Part shown: positions 25,279 to 33,654 of the stretch, one piece after another
Position numbering within the stretch: the stretch's first letter is position 1
How the letters are laid out: each line of letters opens with the position of its first letter
Source of the DNA: Bacteroidales bacterium
GTDB lineage: Bacteria > Bacteroidota > Bacteroidia > Bacteroidales > UBA12170
NCBI GenBank assembly: GCA_021158405.1
Contig: JAGGUP010000029.1
Span: 1-64,000, forward strand
Direction: 5' to 3'
DNA: 64,000 bases
Program-made: the position numbers and the translations under genes
Notes under the pieces: model-generated
Told to the model about the DNA's origin: nothing
The model's database searches: none
What the model saw: the letters and a program-made list of their open reading frames with translations, nothing else

Positions 25279-25974
25279 ATGAATATTCAAACTAAAAGCT
25301 TATTTAAACAGCTGATTAATAAAGGAATACTTAAACAAAAAGTATATGCAAATACTGTGGAGTCCTTTCAACTTTTCAAACAAGAAGTTTTAAAGTTGGC
25401 CGAAGCCTACGTAAGTAATTCGACAGAAAATAAAGTTGTCTTTGAATTCAGAGATCGTGGAGAATTTGAATTTGAAGTGAAATTTGCCGGTGATATTTTA
25501 GTTTTTCTTATGCACACCAATGTATTTGAGATCCCCCGACAATACGCGCTTATGCGAACATCCTATATCAAACAGGATAAAAACCGTACCTATTGCGGAA
25601 TTATTAATATCTATAATTTCCTGGCAGATTCGTTTAAATACGCAAGAGAAAACGATTTGGGTTATTTGATTGGGCGCATATTTATTAATCATGAGAAGCA
25701 TTTTCTTATTGAGGGCAAAAAAGAAATCGGAATGATCTACAATAATTTTGAACAATCCATACTCAATACAGAATCTGCTCACGAAATTGTAACTTCTGCC
25801 ATCGAATACACCATCAATTTTGATTTACTTATTCCACCCTTTGAAACTGTTAAAATGGTCAGTGTTTTTGATATACAAAAACATACACAAAGTCTTTCTA
25901 TGCGAACAGCCAAACGATTAGGCTATAAATTCCAAGCCGATGAAAAGAAAATAGAAGGACATCATAAGGATTGA
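25279..25974 (+). CDS. Conserved hypothetical protein
   Basis: A 231-residue soluble protein that I do not recognise as a characterised family. It has no signal peptide, membrane segment or cysteine motif. The interior is rich in beta-type segments (KVVFEFRDRGEFEFEVKFAGDILVFLMH) followed by alpha-helical ones, and it ends with a charged tail (DEKKIEGHHKD). It is divergent from fbp, with TATCTTTA at about 25230 as a weak promoter. The long uninterrupted frame with native codon use supports a real gene. No function is proposed. Confidence 0.75.
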   Translation: MNIQTKSLFKQLINKGILKQKVYANTVESFQLFKQEVLKLAEAYVSNSTENKVVFEFRDRGEFEFEVKFAGDILVFLMHTNVFEIPRQYALMRTSYIKQDKNRTYCGIINIYNFLADSFKYARENDLGYLIGRIFINHEKHFLIEGKKEIGMIYNNFEQSILNTESAHEIVTSAIEYTINFDLLIPPFETVKMVSVFDIQKHTQSLSMRTAKRLGYKFQADEKKIEGHHKD

Positions 25975-25986
25975 TTAAAAATAAAA

Positions 25987-26010
25987 CAGGTCTTCCGCTA
26001 GAAAGACCTG
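25987..26010. terminator. Hairpin between convergent genes
   Basis: CAGGTCTT and AAGACCTG form a perfect 8-bp stem with an 8-base loop, 13 bp after the hypothetical gene. No strong T run follows on either side, so it would be a weak terminator. Confidence 0.4.
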
Positions 26011-26181
26011 CAATAATCTATATGAGATAAATTTGTAAAACCGTTTAATTAGAAGCCAAAAACGTGCCGCAGAACACAAGTATCTATTATTTAGTTATTT
26101 ACTAAATAATATCAACTCTTTTTGTTAAAATAATGTTCATTTTCATATAAGAATGTTCAAAAACGAACAGCATATTTAGCC

Positions 26182-26463
26182 CTATCTATATAAACAACGA
26201 TAAGAAGTATCACCCTCTACTTTTACTTTGAATTTTACGTCTTTCTCTACAATAAAAGTTTCGAATTCACCATACACTTTCCACTCTGTCTGACCGGGCA
26301 ATTGCACACTCATTTTTCCACTTGTCACTGTCATATATTCAACAGTTGAAGTTCCAAATTCATATTCACCGGCTGCCATCACACCAATCGTAGCATCGCC
26401 ACCTTTTGTTTTAAATGCAATAGACATAACCTGTCCATCAAAATATTCATTTGTTTTAAACAT
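26182..26463 (-). CDS. ppnP: Pyrimidine/purine nucleoside phosphorylase (PpnP)
   Basis: A 93-residue cupin-like protein of the PpnP (formerly DUF1255/YaiE) family, which phosphorolyses several nucleosides. NEYFDGQVMSI, IGVMAAGEYEFGT, MTVTSGKMSVQLP and the terminal TSYRCLYR follow the E. coli protein nearly motif by motif. It is monocistronic. Its upstream region is shared with the divergent lysC leader. Confidence 0.92.
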   Translation of the reverse strand: MFKTNEYFDGQVMSIAFKTKGGDATIGVMAAGEYEFGTSTVEYMTVTSGKMSVQLPGQTEWKVYGEFETFIVEKDVKFKVKVEGDTSYRCLYR

Positions 26464-26530
26464 ATTTATGAGTTTTTATTTCCGGTAAAATTAAAAATTT
26501 AGACTGAAGTAGTAACGTTAAAAATTTGAA

Positions 26531-26538
26531 TATATTTG
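26531..26538 (+). promoter_or_regulatory. -7 box of the lysC-lysA leader
   Basis: TATATTTG matches TAnnTTTG. It predicts a transcript start near 26543, about 5 bases before the leader-peptide ATG. Confidence 0.6.
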
Positions 26539-26547
26539 CAGCCGATA

Positions 26548-26616
26548 ATGAAAATAAATAAAAAATATAATAAACAGAAGAAAATCCTATCGGGTGGGCA
26601 GGCTTTGTTATATTAA
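26548..26616 (+). CDS. Lys-rich leader peptide of a putative lysC-lysA attenuator
   Basis: A 22-codon open frame, MKINKKYNKQKKILSG then GQALLY, with six lysine codons among residues 2-12. It begins about 5 nt from the predicted transcript start and ends 18 bp before the terminator stem upstream of lysC. Codons 14-20 contain blocks complementary to the terminator's 5' arm. This is the layout of ribosome-mediated attenuation that reads lysyl-tRNA charging. The frame is small and the genome AT-rich, so chance lysines are possible; position and context raise confidence. Confidence 0.6.
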   Translation: MKINKKYNKQKKILSGGQALLY

Positions 26617-26633
26617 AATATAAAGAATCAAAT

Positions 26634-26669
26634 AAAAAAGCCCAGTCGAATCCGATTGGGCTTTTTTTT
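26634..26669 (+). terminator. Attenuator terminator upstream of lysC
   Basis: AAAAAAGCCCAGTCG pairs with CGATTGGGCTTTTTT (one G-T wobble) around AATC and ends in a T run. It lies between the leader peptide and lysC on the lysC strand. Upstream blocks ATCGG (26589-26593), TGGGC (26595-26599) and GGCTTT (26601-26606) can pair with parts of it and so form an antiterminator. Confidence 0.85.
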
Positions 26670-26685
26670 ATTAAATGATAATTAA

Positions 26686-28005
26686 ATGATAATTAAAAAA
26701 TTTGGGGGTACTTCTGTTGGTGATGCTAAGCGCATGAAAAATTTGATTGAGCTAATTCAATCAGAAGAAACAACTATCGTGGTTTTATCTGCAGTTAGTG
26801 GAACAACAAATAAGTTGGTTGCAATTGCAGAAAGTTTATACCGACAAGATAAACCCGATGCTTGTAATCAAATTAAGGCATTGAAAAGTGAGTATTTAAT
26901 GTTAGCAGATGAACTTTTTGAAACTCCCAATAAAAACGAAGAAGGTAAAAAACTAATTGAAGCACATATTGGTTATTTAAAGGGATTTACAGAGCGCATT
27001 TTTACAATCCTTCAGGAAAAAGCCTTATTGGCTCAGGGCGAATTGCTTTCAACCGCACTCTTCCAGCTATTATTAGAAGAAAAAAATATTCCTTCTGCCC
27101 TATTGCCAGCTTTAGAATTTATGAGAATCGATAAAAATCTCGATCCGGATGAATATTATATCCAACAAAACTTAAATCGCATATTAAAAAAACACAGCAA
27201 CACTAAGCTATTTATCACTCAGGGTTATATTTGCAGAAATGCTTATGGCGAAATTGATAACCTAAAACGTGGCGGCAGCGATTATACCGCTTCGCTTATT
27301 GGACAAGCCGTACAAGCTGACAAAATTCAAATATGGACCGATATTGATGGTTTGCATAATAACGATCCCCGATTTGTAAACAATACAAATCCAGTTGCAG
27401 AATTATCTTTTGAAGAAGCTGCCGAATTGGCTTATTTTGGCGCAAAAATATTACATCCTTCCAGTATTCTTCCAGCAAGACAAGCTCATATTCCTGTACG
27501 TTTAAAGAATAGTTTACGCCCGAAAAGACCAGGTACCATCATACAAAATACAAAAGATAAAGCTGGAATAAAAGCCATAGCTGCCAAGGACAATATTACC
27601 ATCGTACGTATAAAATCAGACCGGATGCTTTTTGCTTACGGTTTTCTAAGAAAGATTTTTGAGATTTTCGAAATCTACAAAACACCCATCGATATGATTA
27701 CCACATCAGAAGTAGCCGTTTCGATGAGCATTGATGACACAAGCAATTTAGAAGCAATATTAACGGATTTAAAAAAATTCGGTCAAACCGAAATTGAACC
27801 TGATCAGGTAATTATTGCTTTAGTTGGTTATATCCCCACTTCCGGAAATGGATATGCCTCTCAAATATTCGATGCTCTTCTTGATATTCCAATTAAAATG
27901 ATTTCGTATGGAGCCAGTAATCATAATATCACTTTATTAATAGATAAAAACGATAAGATAATGGCATTAAATACATTACATCAAAAACTTTACTCAAATC
28001 TATAA
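26686..28005 (+). CDS. lysC: Aspartate kinase
   Basis: A 439-residue monofunctional aspartokinase that phosphorylates aspartate, the first step to lysine, threonine and methionine. The N terminus IIKKFGGTSVGDAKR, the central RGGSDYTASLIG and the WTDIDGLHNNDPR block are catalytic. The C-terminal 130 residues look like tandem ACT domains for feedback inhibition. There is no homoserine dehydrogenase fusion, unlike ThrA. It is 2 bp from lysA, so the pair is a lysine unit. The sequence AAATGATAATT is duplicated at the start; the first ATG (26675) opens only a four-codon frame. Confidence 0.93.
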   Translation: MIIKKFGGTSVGDAKRMKNLIELIQSEETTIVVLSAVSGTTNKLVAIAESLYRQDKPDACNQIKALKSEYLMLADELFETPNKNEEGKKLIEAHIGYLKGFTERIFTILQEKALLAQGELLSTALFQLLLEEKNIPSALLPALEFMRIDKNLDPDEYYIQQNLNRILKKHSNTKLFITQGYICRNAYGEIDNLKRGGSDYTASLIGQAVQADKIQIWTDIDGLHNNDPRFVNNTNPVAELSFEEAAELAYFGAKILHPSSILPARQAHIPVRLKNSLRPKRPGTIIQNTKDKAGIKAIAAKDNITIVRIKSDRMLFAYGFLRKIFEIFEIYKTPIDMITTSEVAVSMSIDDTSNLEAILTDLKKFGQTEIEPDQVIIALVGYIPTSGNGYASQIFDALLDIPIKMISYGASNHNITLLIDKNDKIMALNTLHQKLYSNL

Positions 28006-28007
28006 GC

Positions 28008-29144
28008 ATGGCCATCGATTATACAACTATAAAAACGCCTGCCTATCTCTACGATTTGGGACTTTTGCAACAAACGCTTAATTTTGTTAAAAAAGAAGCG
28101 GATGCCTTTGATTATCATGTTCATTACGCTTTAAAAGCGAACAATAATCCAAAAATATTGGAGCTCATATCCGAGAAAGGATTTGGTGCCGATTGTGTTA
28201 GCGGGAATGAAGTTGAAGAAGCTTTAAAACGTGGTTTCAAAAAAGAAGAGATTGCTTTTGCCGGTGTAGGAAAAACCGACGATGAAATTAATTTTGCTCT
28301 AGAAAACGATATTTTTAGTTTCAACTGCGAATCACTCCCTGAAATAGAAGTGATCAACGAATTGGCTTTCAAAAAACAAAAAATTGCTCCCCTAGCCTTG
28401 CGTATAAATCCAAATGTAGATGCCAATACGCACAAATATATTACAACTGGTTTAGATGAAAATAAATTCGGTATTAGTTTGTGGGAACTCGAATCTATTC
28501 TAGACAGAATGAAAGCGATGAAAAATGTCCAACTCAAAGGGTTGCATTTTCATATAGGCTCTCAAATTACCGATCTTGATACATTTAAAAATTTGTGTAA
28601 CCGCATAAATCAAATTCAAGAGCAATTTTATGCGCGACAAATCATTGTGGAACATATCAATGTTGGTGGAGGATTGGGAATTAATTATCATCAACCCGAC
28701 GAAGAGCCTATGTCTAATTTTAAGAGCTATTTTAAGATTTTCAACGATTTTCTCGAGTTACGTCCAATGCAACAACTTCATTTTGAATTGGGACGATCTA
28801 TTGTTGGACAAATGGGTAGTTTGCTAAGTAAAGTGATTTATGTAAAAAAAGCCAGCGCGAAAAGCTTCTTGATTATTGATGCTGCAATGACCGATCTAAT
28901 TAGACCCTCATTGTATCAGGCTTTTCATAAAATTGAAAACCTGAGCTCAAATGGAGAAGATCAAGAGAAATATGATGTCGTTGGGCCGGTTTGTGAATCG
29001 TCGGATATTTTTGCAAAATCAGTTACTTTGCCCTCTAGTAAAAGAGGTGATTATATATTAATCAGATCAGCAGGTGCTTACGGCCAAGTAATGGCATCGA
29101 ATTACAATATGCGTGATAATGCGCAGGTGGTTTTCATTGGTTAG
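28008..29144 (+). CDS. lysA: Diaminopimelate decarboxylase
   Basis: A 378-residue fold-type III PLP decarboxylase that makes lysine from meso-diaminopimelate. Lys43 in YALKANNNP is the PLP lysine. HFHIGSQI, the glycine loop NVGGGLGINY, ELGRSIVGQ and the conserved CESSDIF near the C terminus all match LysA. Carboxynorspermidine decarboxylase is a related family, but the lysC neighbour and the CESSD motif favour LysA. Its 3' end is followed by palindromic hairpin 2. Confidence 0.95.
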   Translation: MAIDYTTIKTPAYLYDLGLLQQTLNFVKKEADAFDYHVHYALKANNNPKILELISEKGFGADCVSGNEVEEALKRGFKKEEIAFAGVGKTDDEINFALENDIFSFNCESLPEIEVINELAFKKQKIAPLALRINPNVDANTHKYITTGLDENKFGISLWELESILDRMKAMKNVQLKGLHFHIGSQITDLDTFKNLCNRINQIQEQFYARQIIVEHINVGGGLGINYHQPDEEPMSNFKSYFKIFNDFLELRPMQQLHFELGRSIVGQMGSLLSKVIYVKKASAKSFLIIDAAMTDLIRPSLYQAFHKIENLSSNGEDQEKYDVVGPVCESSDIFAKSVTLPSSKRGDYILIRSAGAYGQVMASNYNMRDNAQVVFIG

Positions 29145-29151
29145 GAGAGAA

Positions 29152-29188
29152 TTAGCCCTACGAGGGTTTAAAACTCTCGTAGGGCTAA
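29152..29188. repeat. Palindromic REP-like hairpin 2
   Basis: A 37-base palindrome with 18-base arms (beginning TTAGCCCTACGAGGGTTT) and one mismatch, 7 bp after lysA and between the convergent genes lysA and ygeW. Confidence 0.85.
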
Positions 29189-29217
29189 GGCACAAGGATA
29201 TCGGGATCTGGAAAATA

Positions 29218-30408
29218 TTACATTTTTCGCTTGTCACCTTTTTTAAGTAATTCCGATAAGACCCTTCCCGGATCTTTGTAACGGTTACTCAACATCATAG
29301 CAGCAATAACATAAGGTTTATAACCAGCTTCTTTATACGTTTCTATTCGGTATTTTTCAAAAACATCAGCACTTACTTCTCCTCTTTCACAAGAAATTCC
29401 AGAAATATCAGCAGGAAGGCAATGCATATACAATGCCGACCCGTTTTTAGTCAATTTCATTTTCTCAGCATCGGCTTCCCAATTCATAAATTTAGCATTG
29501 TTCAGTAGCGCTTTTTGCTCCAAAGTTTTCAATCCCTCACTATCGTTAGCACGCAATAATTCAGTACGTTGACCCATAACGGCATAAGGCGCCCAACTTT
29601 TCGGATAAACAATATCGGCATTCTTAAAAGCTTTGTCCATACTGTTCACTACTTTAAAACTACCACCTGTTTCTTTCGCTTGTCTGGCAGCGGTTTCCAT
29701 AACTTCAGGAATCAAACCATAACCTTCGGGGTAAGCCAATTCCACCTCCATTCCAAAACGTGTTAACAAACCAATTATTCCTTGTGGTACACTTAAAGGT
29801 TTTCCATAACTGGGAGAATATGCCCAAGTCATGGCCAATTTTTTTCCTTTCAAAGCCTCGAGAGATCCAAAGTATTGTTTTAAATGAGCCAAATCAGCCA
29901 TCGATTGAGTAGGATGATCAATATCGCATTGCAAATTGATAATTCCTGGACGTTGAGGCAAAACACCTTGTGCAAAACCATCATCCAAAGCAGCTCCAAC
30001 TTCGCGCATATATTTGTTTCCTGCGCCCAAATACATATCGTCACGAATACCAATGATATCAGATAAAAAGGAAATCATATTGACCGTTTCACGAATAGTT
30101 TCACCATGGGCAATCTGTGATTTCCCTTCTTCTAAATCCTGCAAGGCCAGGCCCAATAGATTAGCTGCAGAAGTGAATGAGAAACGAGTTCTGGTTGAAT
30201 TGTCCCGAAACTGCGAAATAGCCAAGCCCGTTTTAAAAACATCGGTAGCAATATTATGGCTTCGCAAACTTTTTAAGGCTTCGACAATATCCAAGACTTG
30301 TTCCAAATCAGCCATCGACTTCTCCCAAGTCAATAAAAAATCAGTATTAAAAAGGTGATCGGTATCGCGTGAAACGATATTATTTATTAATCTCTGTAAA
30401 TTCTCCAT
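29218..30408 (-). CDS. ygeW: YgeW-type carbamoyltransferase
   Basis: A 396-residue member of the aspartate/ornithine carbamoyltransferase superfamily, of the YgeW type. The carbamoyl-phosphate loop STRTR is at 71-75, and MHCLPADISG holds the HCLPAD motif. YgeW proteins are neither OTCase nor ATCase; their substrate is unsettled, and they cluster with YgeX/YgeY in purine- or diaminopropionate-related catabolic loci. The gene follows ygeY by 25 bp and should be co-transcribed with it. Confidence 0.9.
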   Translation of the reverse strand: MENLQRLINNIVSRDTDHLFNTDFLLTWEKSMADLEQVLDIVEALKSLRSHNIATDVFKTGLAISQFRDNSTRTRFSFTSAANLLGLALQDLEEGKSQIAHGETIRETVNMISFLSDIIGIRDDMYLGAGNKYMREVGAALDDGFAQGVLPQRPGIINLQCDIDHPTQSMADLAHLKQYFGSLEALKGKKLAMTWAYSPSYGKPLSVPQGIIGLLTRFGMEVELAYPEGYGLIPEVMETAARQAKETGGSFKVVNSMDKAFKNADIVYPKSWAPYAVMGQRTELLRANDSEGLKTLEQKALLNNAKFMNWEADAEKMKLTKNGSALYMHCLPADISGISCERGEVSADVFEKYRIETYKEAGYKPYVIAAMMLSNRYKDPGRVLSELLKKGDKRKM

Positions 30409-30433
30409 AAGTACAAAATTTGCAATTAATCAA

Positions 30434-31627
30434 TTATTTTTCAATAAGATAGGCATAAAGCGCATAGAATGCGGAGGCTTTTACCAAATCATCAACAGGC
30501 ACTTTTTCGTTTGGAGCGTGAGCCATCACTTCGTTTCCGGGACCAAACCCAATCATCGGAACTTTATAATATCCATTGATAGTTACTCCATTGGTAGAAA
30601 AAGTCCACTTATCTACAATTGGTTTTTTATCAAATAAATCTTCAAATGCTTTTACTCCTGTTTGAACTACATTAGAATCTTCTTCCATTTTCCAGGTTGG
30701 AAAATATTTTTCCATGCCATATTTCAATCCTGTATAAGCGGTTTCTTCATAATGCAAAACTTCGACAGTTGCATCCAGATCTTTCACTATAGCCTCAATC
30801 TCTGCAACAGCCGATTCTTTTGTTTCTCCCCATGTCAATCTACGATCGAGATGAATACGAGCAAAATCCGAAACGGCACAAAGTGAAGGACTTCCTGATT
30901 TTATCTCAGAAATGGTAATACTTCCTCTACCTAAAAATGGATCAAAAGCCAAATTCTCATTCAGTTTTTCAATTTCTAGCGCTGCGCGCGAAGCATTGTA
31001 AATAGCATTTATTCCTCTTTCAGGCGCAGAACCGTGAGACGATAAGCCTTTAAAGCTAACTGCAATTTCCATTCTTCCACGATGTCCGCGATAAATATTC
31101 AAATTAGTCGGTTCCGTACTGATGGCAAAATCGGGATGAATGCCTTCTTCTTCGTAGAGATATTTCCAGCACAAACCGTCACAATCTTCTTCCATAACGG
31201 TTCCTGTAAAATAGATTGTCCAATCACGATCGAAACCTAATTCTTTCAAAATCCTACCTGTTGTTACAAAAGCAGCAGGACCTCCTTCTTGATCAACGGT
31301 TCCACGTCCGAAGACATAGCCGTCTTTAACTTCGCCTGAAAGCGGATCAAAATCCCAGTTATCTATATTTCCAAAATCGACGGTATCCATATGACCATCA
31401 ATAGCTAAAATATTTTTTCCTGATCCAATTCTCCCAATTACGTTGCCAAGACCATCAATTCGAACTTCGTCAAAGCCAGCCTCTTCCATCTGTCTTTTTA
31501 GTTCCAACATCACTTCTTTCTCTCCTAAACTAATCGATTTTATTTTGACCATTTTGGCCAAATTATTGGCCGTATAGTCACGGTATTTATCGGCTAATTC
31601 ATTGATTTTTTGTCTTAATCTTTCCAT
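30434..31627 (-). CDS. ygeY: YgeY-type M20 metallopeptidase/deacylase
   Basis: A 397-residue M20-family zinc hydrolase of the YgeY (selenium-metabolism-linked hydrolase) group. The metal-site motifs are AIDGHMDTVD, GRGTVDQEGG, TVMEEDCDG and the late MAHAPNEKV; the dimerisation lid includes GHRGRMEIAVSFKGLSSHGSAPERG. It probably removes an acyl or carbamoyl group from an amino acid-like substrate. The usual third partner, YgeX (diaminopropionate ammonia-lyase), is not in the window. Confidence 0.9.
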   Translation of the reverse strand: MERLRQKINELADKYRDYTANNLAKMVKIKSISLGEKEVMLELKRQMEEAGFDEVRIDGLGNVIGRIGSGKNILAIDGHMDTVDFGNIDNWDFDPLSGEVKDGYVFGRGTVDQEGGPAAFVTTGRILKELGFDRDWTIYFTGTVMEEDCDGLCWKYLYEEEGIHPDFAISTEPTNLNIYRGHRGRMEIAVSFKGLSSHGSAPERGINAIYNASRAALEIEKLNENLAFDPFLGRGSITISEIKSGSPSLCAVSDFARIHLDRRLTWGETKESAVAEIEAIVKDLDATVEVLHYEETAYTGLKYGMEKYFPTWKMEEDSNVVQTGVKAFEDLFDKKPIVDKWTFSTNGVTINGYYKVPMIGFGPGNEVMAHAPNEKVPVDDLVKASAFYALYAYLIEK

Positions 31628-31642
31628 TCTCTAAATTTTCCC

Positions 31643-31650
31643 CAAATGTA
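31643..31650 (-). promoter_or_regulatory. -7 box of ygeY-ygeW
   Basis: TACATTTG on the minus strand, 15 bases before the ygeY ATG, predicts a leader near 10 nt. Confidence 0.5.
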
Positions 31651-31706
31651 CGAAAACTGCTGAATTTTCTATTATTTGGGTAATGCTCATTTTCTAAAAA
31701 ACCATT

Positions 31707-31714
31707 TATCTTTG
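31707..31714 (+). promoter_or_regulatory. -7 box of the mscS-like gene
   Basis: TATCTTTG matches TAnnTTTG, 21 bases before the ATG. Confidence 0.5.
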
Positions 31715-31735
31715 TTCTAAATAAAACAAATTATT

Positions 31736-32539
31736 ATGGAAAACCTATGGAATGAATATTCCTCCTTAATTGTTGAATATGGTACTGGATTAATTTATGC
31801 ATTACTGATTCTTCTTATTGGCTTATGGATAGTAAATTTAATAACAAAATCAGCTAAAAAATTAATGCTTAAAGGCGCTTTGGACATTTCACTTGTTCCA
31901 TTCCTTACATCACTTATAAACATCGGGTTAAAAATTATGGTTGTCATTTCTACATTGGGAATGTTAGGTATTGAAATGACTTCTTTTATTGCACTTCTTG
32001 GTGCTGCCGGCCTTGCTGTTGGTATGGCTTTGAGTGGGACTTTACAGAATTTTGCTGGAGGAGTAATGATTTTGATTTTCAAACCTTTTAAAGCAGGCGA
32101 TTTTATCGATGCTCAAGGACATATGGGTGTTGTCAAGGAAATTCAGATTTTCAATACTATTCTTACAACAGGAGATAATAAAACGATTATTATTCCTAAT
32201 GGAGGTCTTTCAACTGGAGCAATGGTTAATTTCTCAACACAATCTACACGCCGTGTTGATTGGACTTTTGGAATTGGATATGGCGATGATGCAGACAAAG
32301 CAAAAAAAGTTTTACGTACTCTATTAGATGCCGACAAACGTGTTTTACAAGATCCAGAACCTTTTATTGCGCTCAGCGAATTGGCAGACATCTCTGTGAA
32401 TTTTGTCGTACGTGCTTGGGTTAATGCAAGTGATTATTGGGGTGTTTACTTTGCCATGAATGAGAATGTTTATAAAACTTTCGAGAAAGAAGGTTTGAAT
32501 ATTCCTTACCCACAAATGGATGTGCATTTAGATAAATAG
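31736..32539 (+). CDS. Small-conductance mechanosensitive channel (MscS family)
   Basis: A 267-residue MscS-type channel that releases osmolytes on hypo-osmotic shock. Three transmembrane helices occupy about residues 10-110. The pore helix is GAAGLAVGMALSGTLQNFAGG, and the following beta domain has FKPFKAGDFIDAQGHMGVVKEI and TIIIPNGGLSTGAMVNFS. Length and layout match the basic E. coli MscS. It is monocistronic and diverges from ygeY. Confidence 0.93.
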   Translation: MENLWNEYSSLIVEYGTGLIYALLILLIGLWIVNLITKSAKKLMLKGALDISLVPFLTSLINIGLKIMVVISTLGMLGIEMTSFIALLGAAGLAVGMALSGTLQNFAGGVMILIFKPFKAGDFIDAQGHMGVVKEIQIFNTILTTGDNKTIIIPNGGLSTGAMVNFSTQSTRRVDWTFGIGYGDDADKAKKVLRTLLDADKRVLQDPEPFIALSELADISVNFVVRAWVNASDYWGVYFAMNENVYKTFEKEGLNIPYPQMDVHLDK

Positions 32540-32558
32540 ACTTAAAAATTTTAAGATA

Positions 32559-32599
32559 AAAACCGGCTTAGGCGCAAATTTAATCTGGTTTTATTTTTT
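32559..32599 (+). terminator. Probable terminator of the mscS-like gene
   Basis: AAAACCGG and CTGGTTTT pair (one wobble) across an 18-base loop and are followed by ATTTTTT. It overlaps the stop codon of the convergent polyprenyl synthase. Confidence 0.4.
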
Positions 32600-33565
32600 A
32601 CGCTCACAGGTATAATTTACCAGCTTAATCATTGCAGTTTGATATTCACTTTCTGGAAACTCCTTTAAAATTTCTAATGCTTTATCGCGATAAGCATACA
32701 TCTGCTTTTCAGCATATTCTATTCCTCCACTTGCATTAACTTGATCAACTAAAGCAGAAACTTTCTCTGGATTATTATAATATTTTTTCACTACCGTGAT
32801 AGCTTTCCGCCGCTCAGAAGCTGATAAATTATTTAGCATATAGATCAATGGCAGAGTCATTTTTTGCTCTTTAATATCAATGCCCTGTGGTTTCCCGATA
32901 GCATTAGTTTTTTGAAAATCAAAAATATCATCTTTGATTTGAAAAGCAATGCCCACATATTCTCCAAACTGTTTCATTTTCTCTATTATTTCATCTTCGG
33001 CATTAACCGAAGCCGCTCCGGCAGCACAACATGATGAAATTAAAGTAGCTGTTTTCTTACGGATAATTTCAAAATAAATCTCTTCCTTTATATCTAATCT
33101 TCGTGCTTTTTCAATTTGCAAAAGTTCTCCTTCTGCCATTTCACGAGTGGCTTCAGATACAATTTCCAAAACTTCATGATCCTTTGCGGCTAATGATAAA
33201 GATAATCCCTTCGATAAAAGAAAATCACCGACTAAAACAGCTACTTTATTTTTCCATAGAGCATTAATCGAAAACAGACTTCTTCTTTTTTCTGCCTCAT
33301 CCACCACATCGTCATGCACTAAAGTAGCGGTATGCAACAATTCGATCAGGCTTGCAGCCCGAGCAGTAGCTCCATTGGATTTTCCACAGATATGCGCACT
33401 TAAAAACACAAACATCGGGCGCATTCGCTTGCCTTTCTGCTTATGGATATATCTTAAAACGATGTCGAGCAATGGAATTTTTGAATCCATGGCCGTTTTA
33501 AAAACCTTTTGAAAGCTTTTCAAATCCTTATTTAAAAGCTGCTCTATTTCTTTGATTGCATCCAT
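32591..33565 (-). CDS. All-trans polyprenyl diphosphate synthase
   Basis: A 324-residue class I isoprenyl diphosphate synthase with the two Asp-rich motifs DDVVDE (85-90) and DDIFDF (212-217), and the GKRMRP allylic-substrate block at 45-50. Residues just before the first Asp-rich motif (LLHTATLVH) are small, consistent with a long-chain product such as octaprenyl diphosphate for menaquinone side chains. It is monocistronic. Confidence 0.92.
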   Translation of the reverse strand: MDAIKEIEQLLNKDLKSFQKVFKTAMDSKIPLLDIVLRYIHKQKGKRMRPMFVFLSAHICGKSNGATARAASLIELLHTATLVHDDVVDEAEKRRSLFSINALWKNKVAVLVGDFLLSKGLSLSLAAKDHEVLEIVSEATREMAEGELLQIEKARRLDIKEEIYFEIIRKKTATLISSCCAAGAASVNAEDEIIEKMKQFGEYVGIAFQIKDDIFDFQKTNAIGKPQGIDIKEQKMTLPLIYMLNNLSASERRKAITVVKKYYNNPEKVSALVDQVNASGGIEYAEKQMYAYRDKALEILKEFPESEYQTAMIKLVNYTCERKK

Positions 33566-33654
33566 ATTCGTTTCAAAATTAAAAATAAAGCCGATACTTT
33601 ACCGTTTTAAGTTCTATTCTCTTACATTTTCCTTTATTTTGCAAAAAAATTGCA

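Noticed and set aside
28124-28537. 137-codon reverse-strand frame inside lysA
   Set aside because: It is antisense to a clearly functional lysA, with no homology or start context; a shadow of the real gene.
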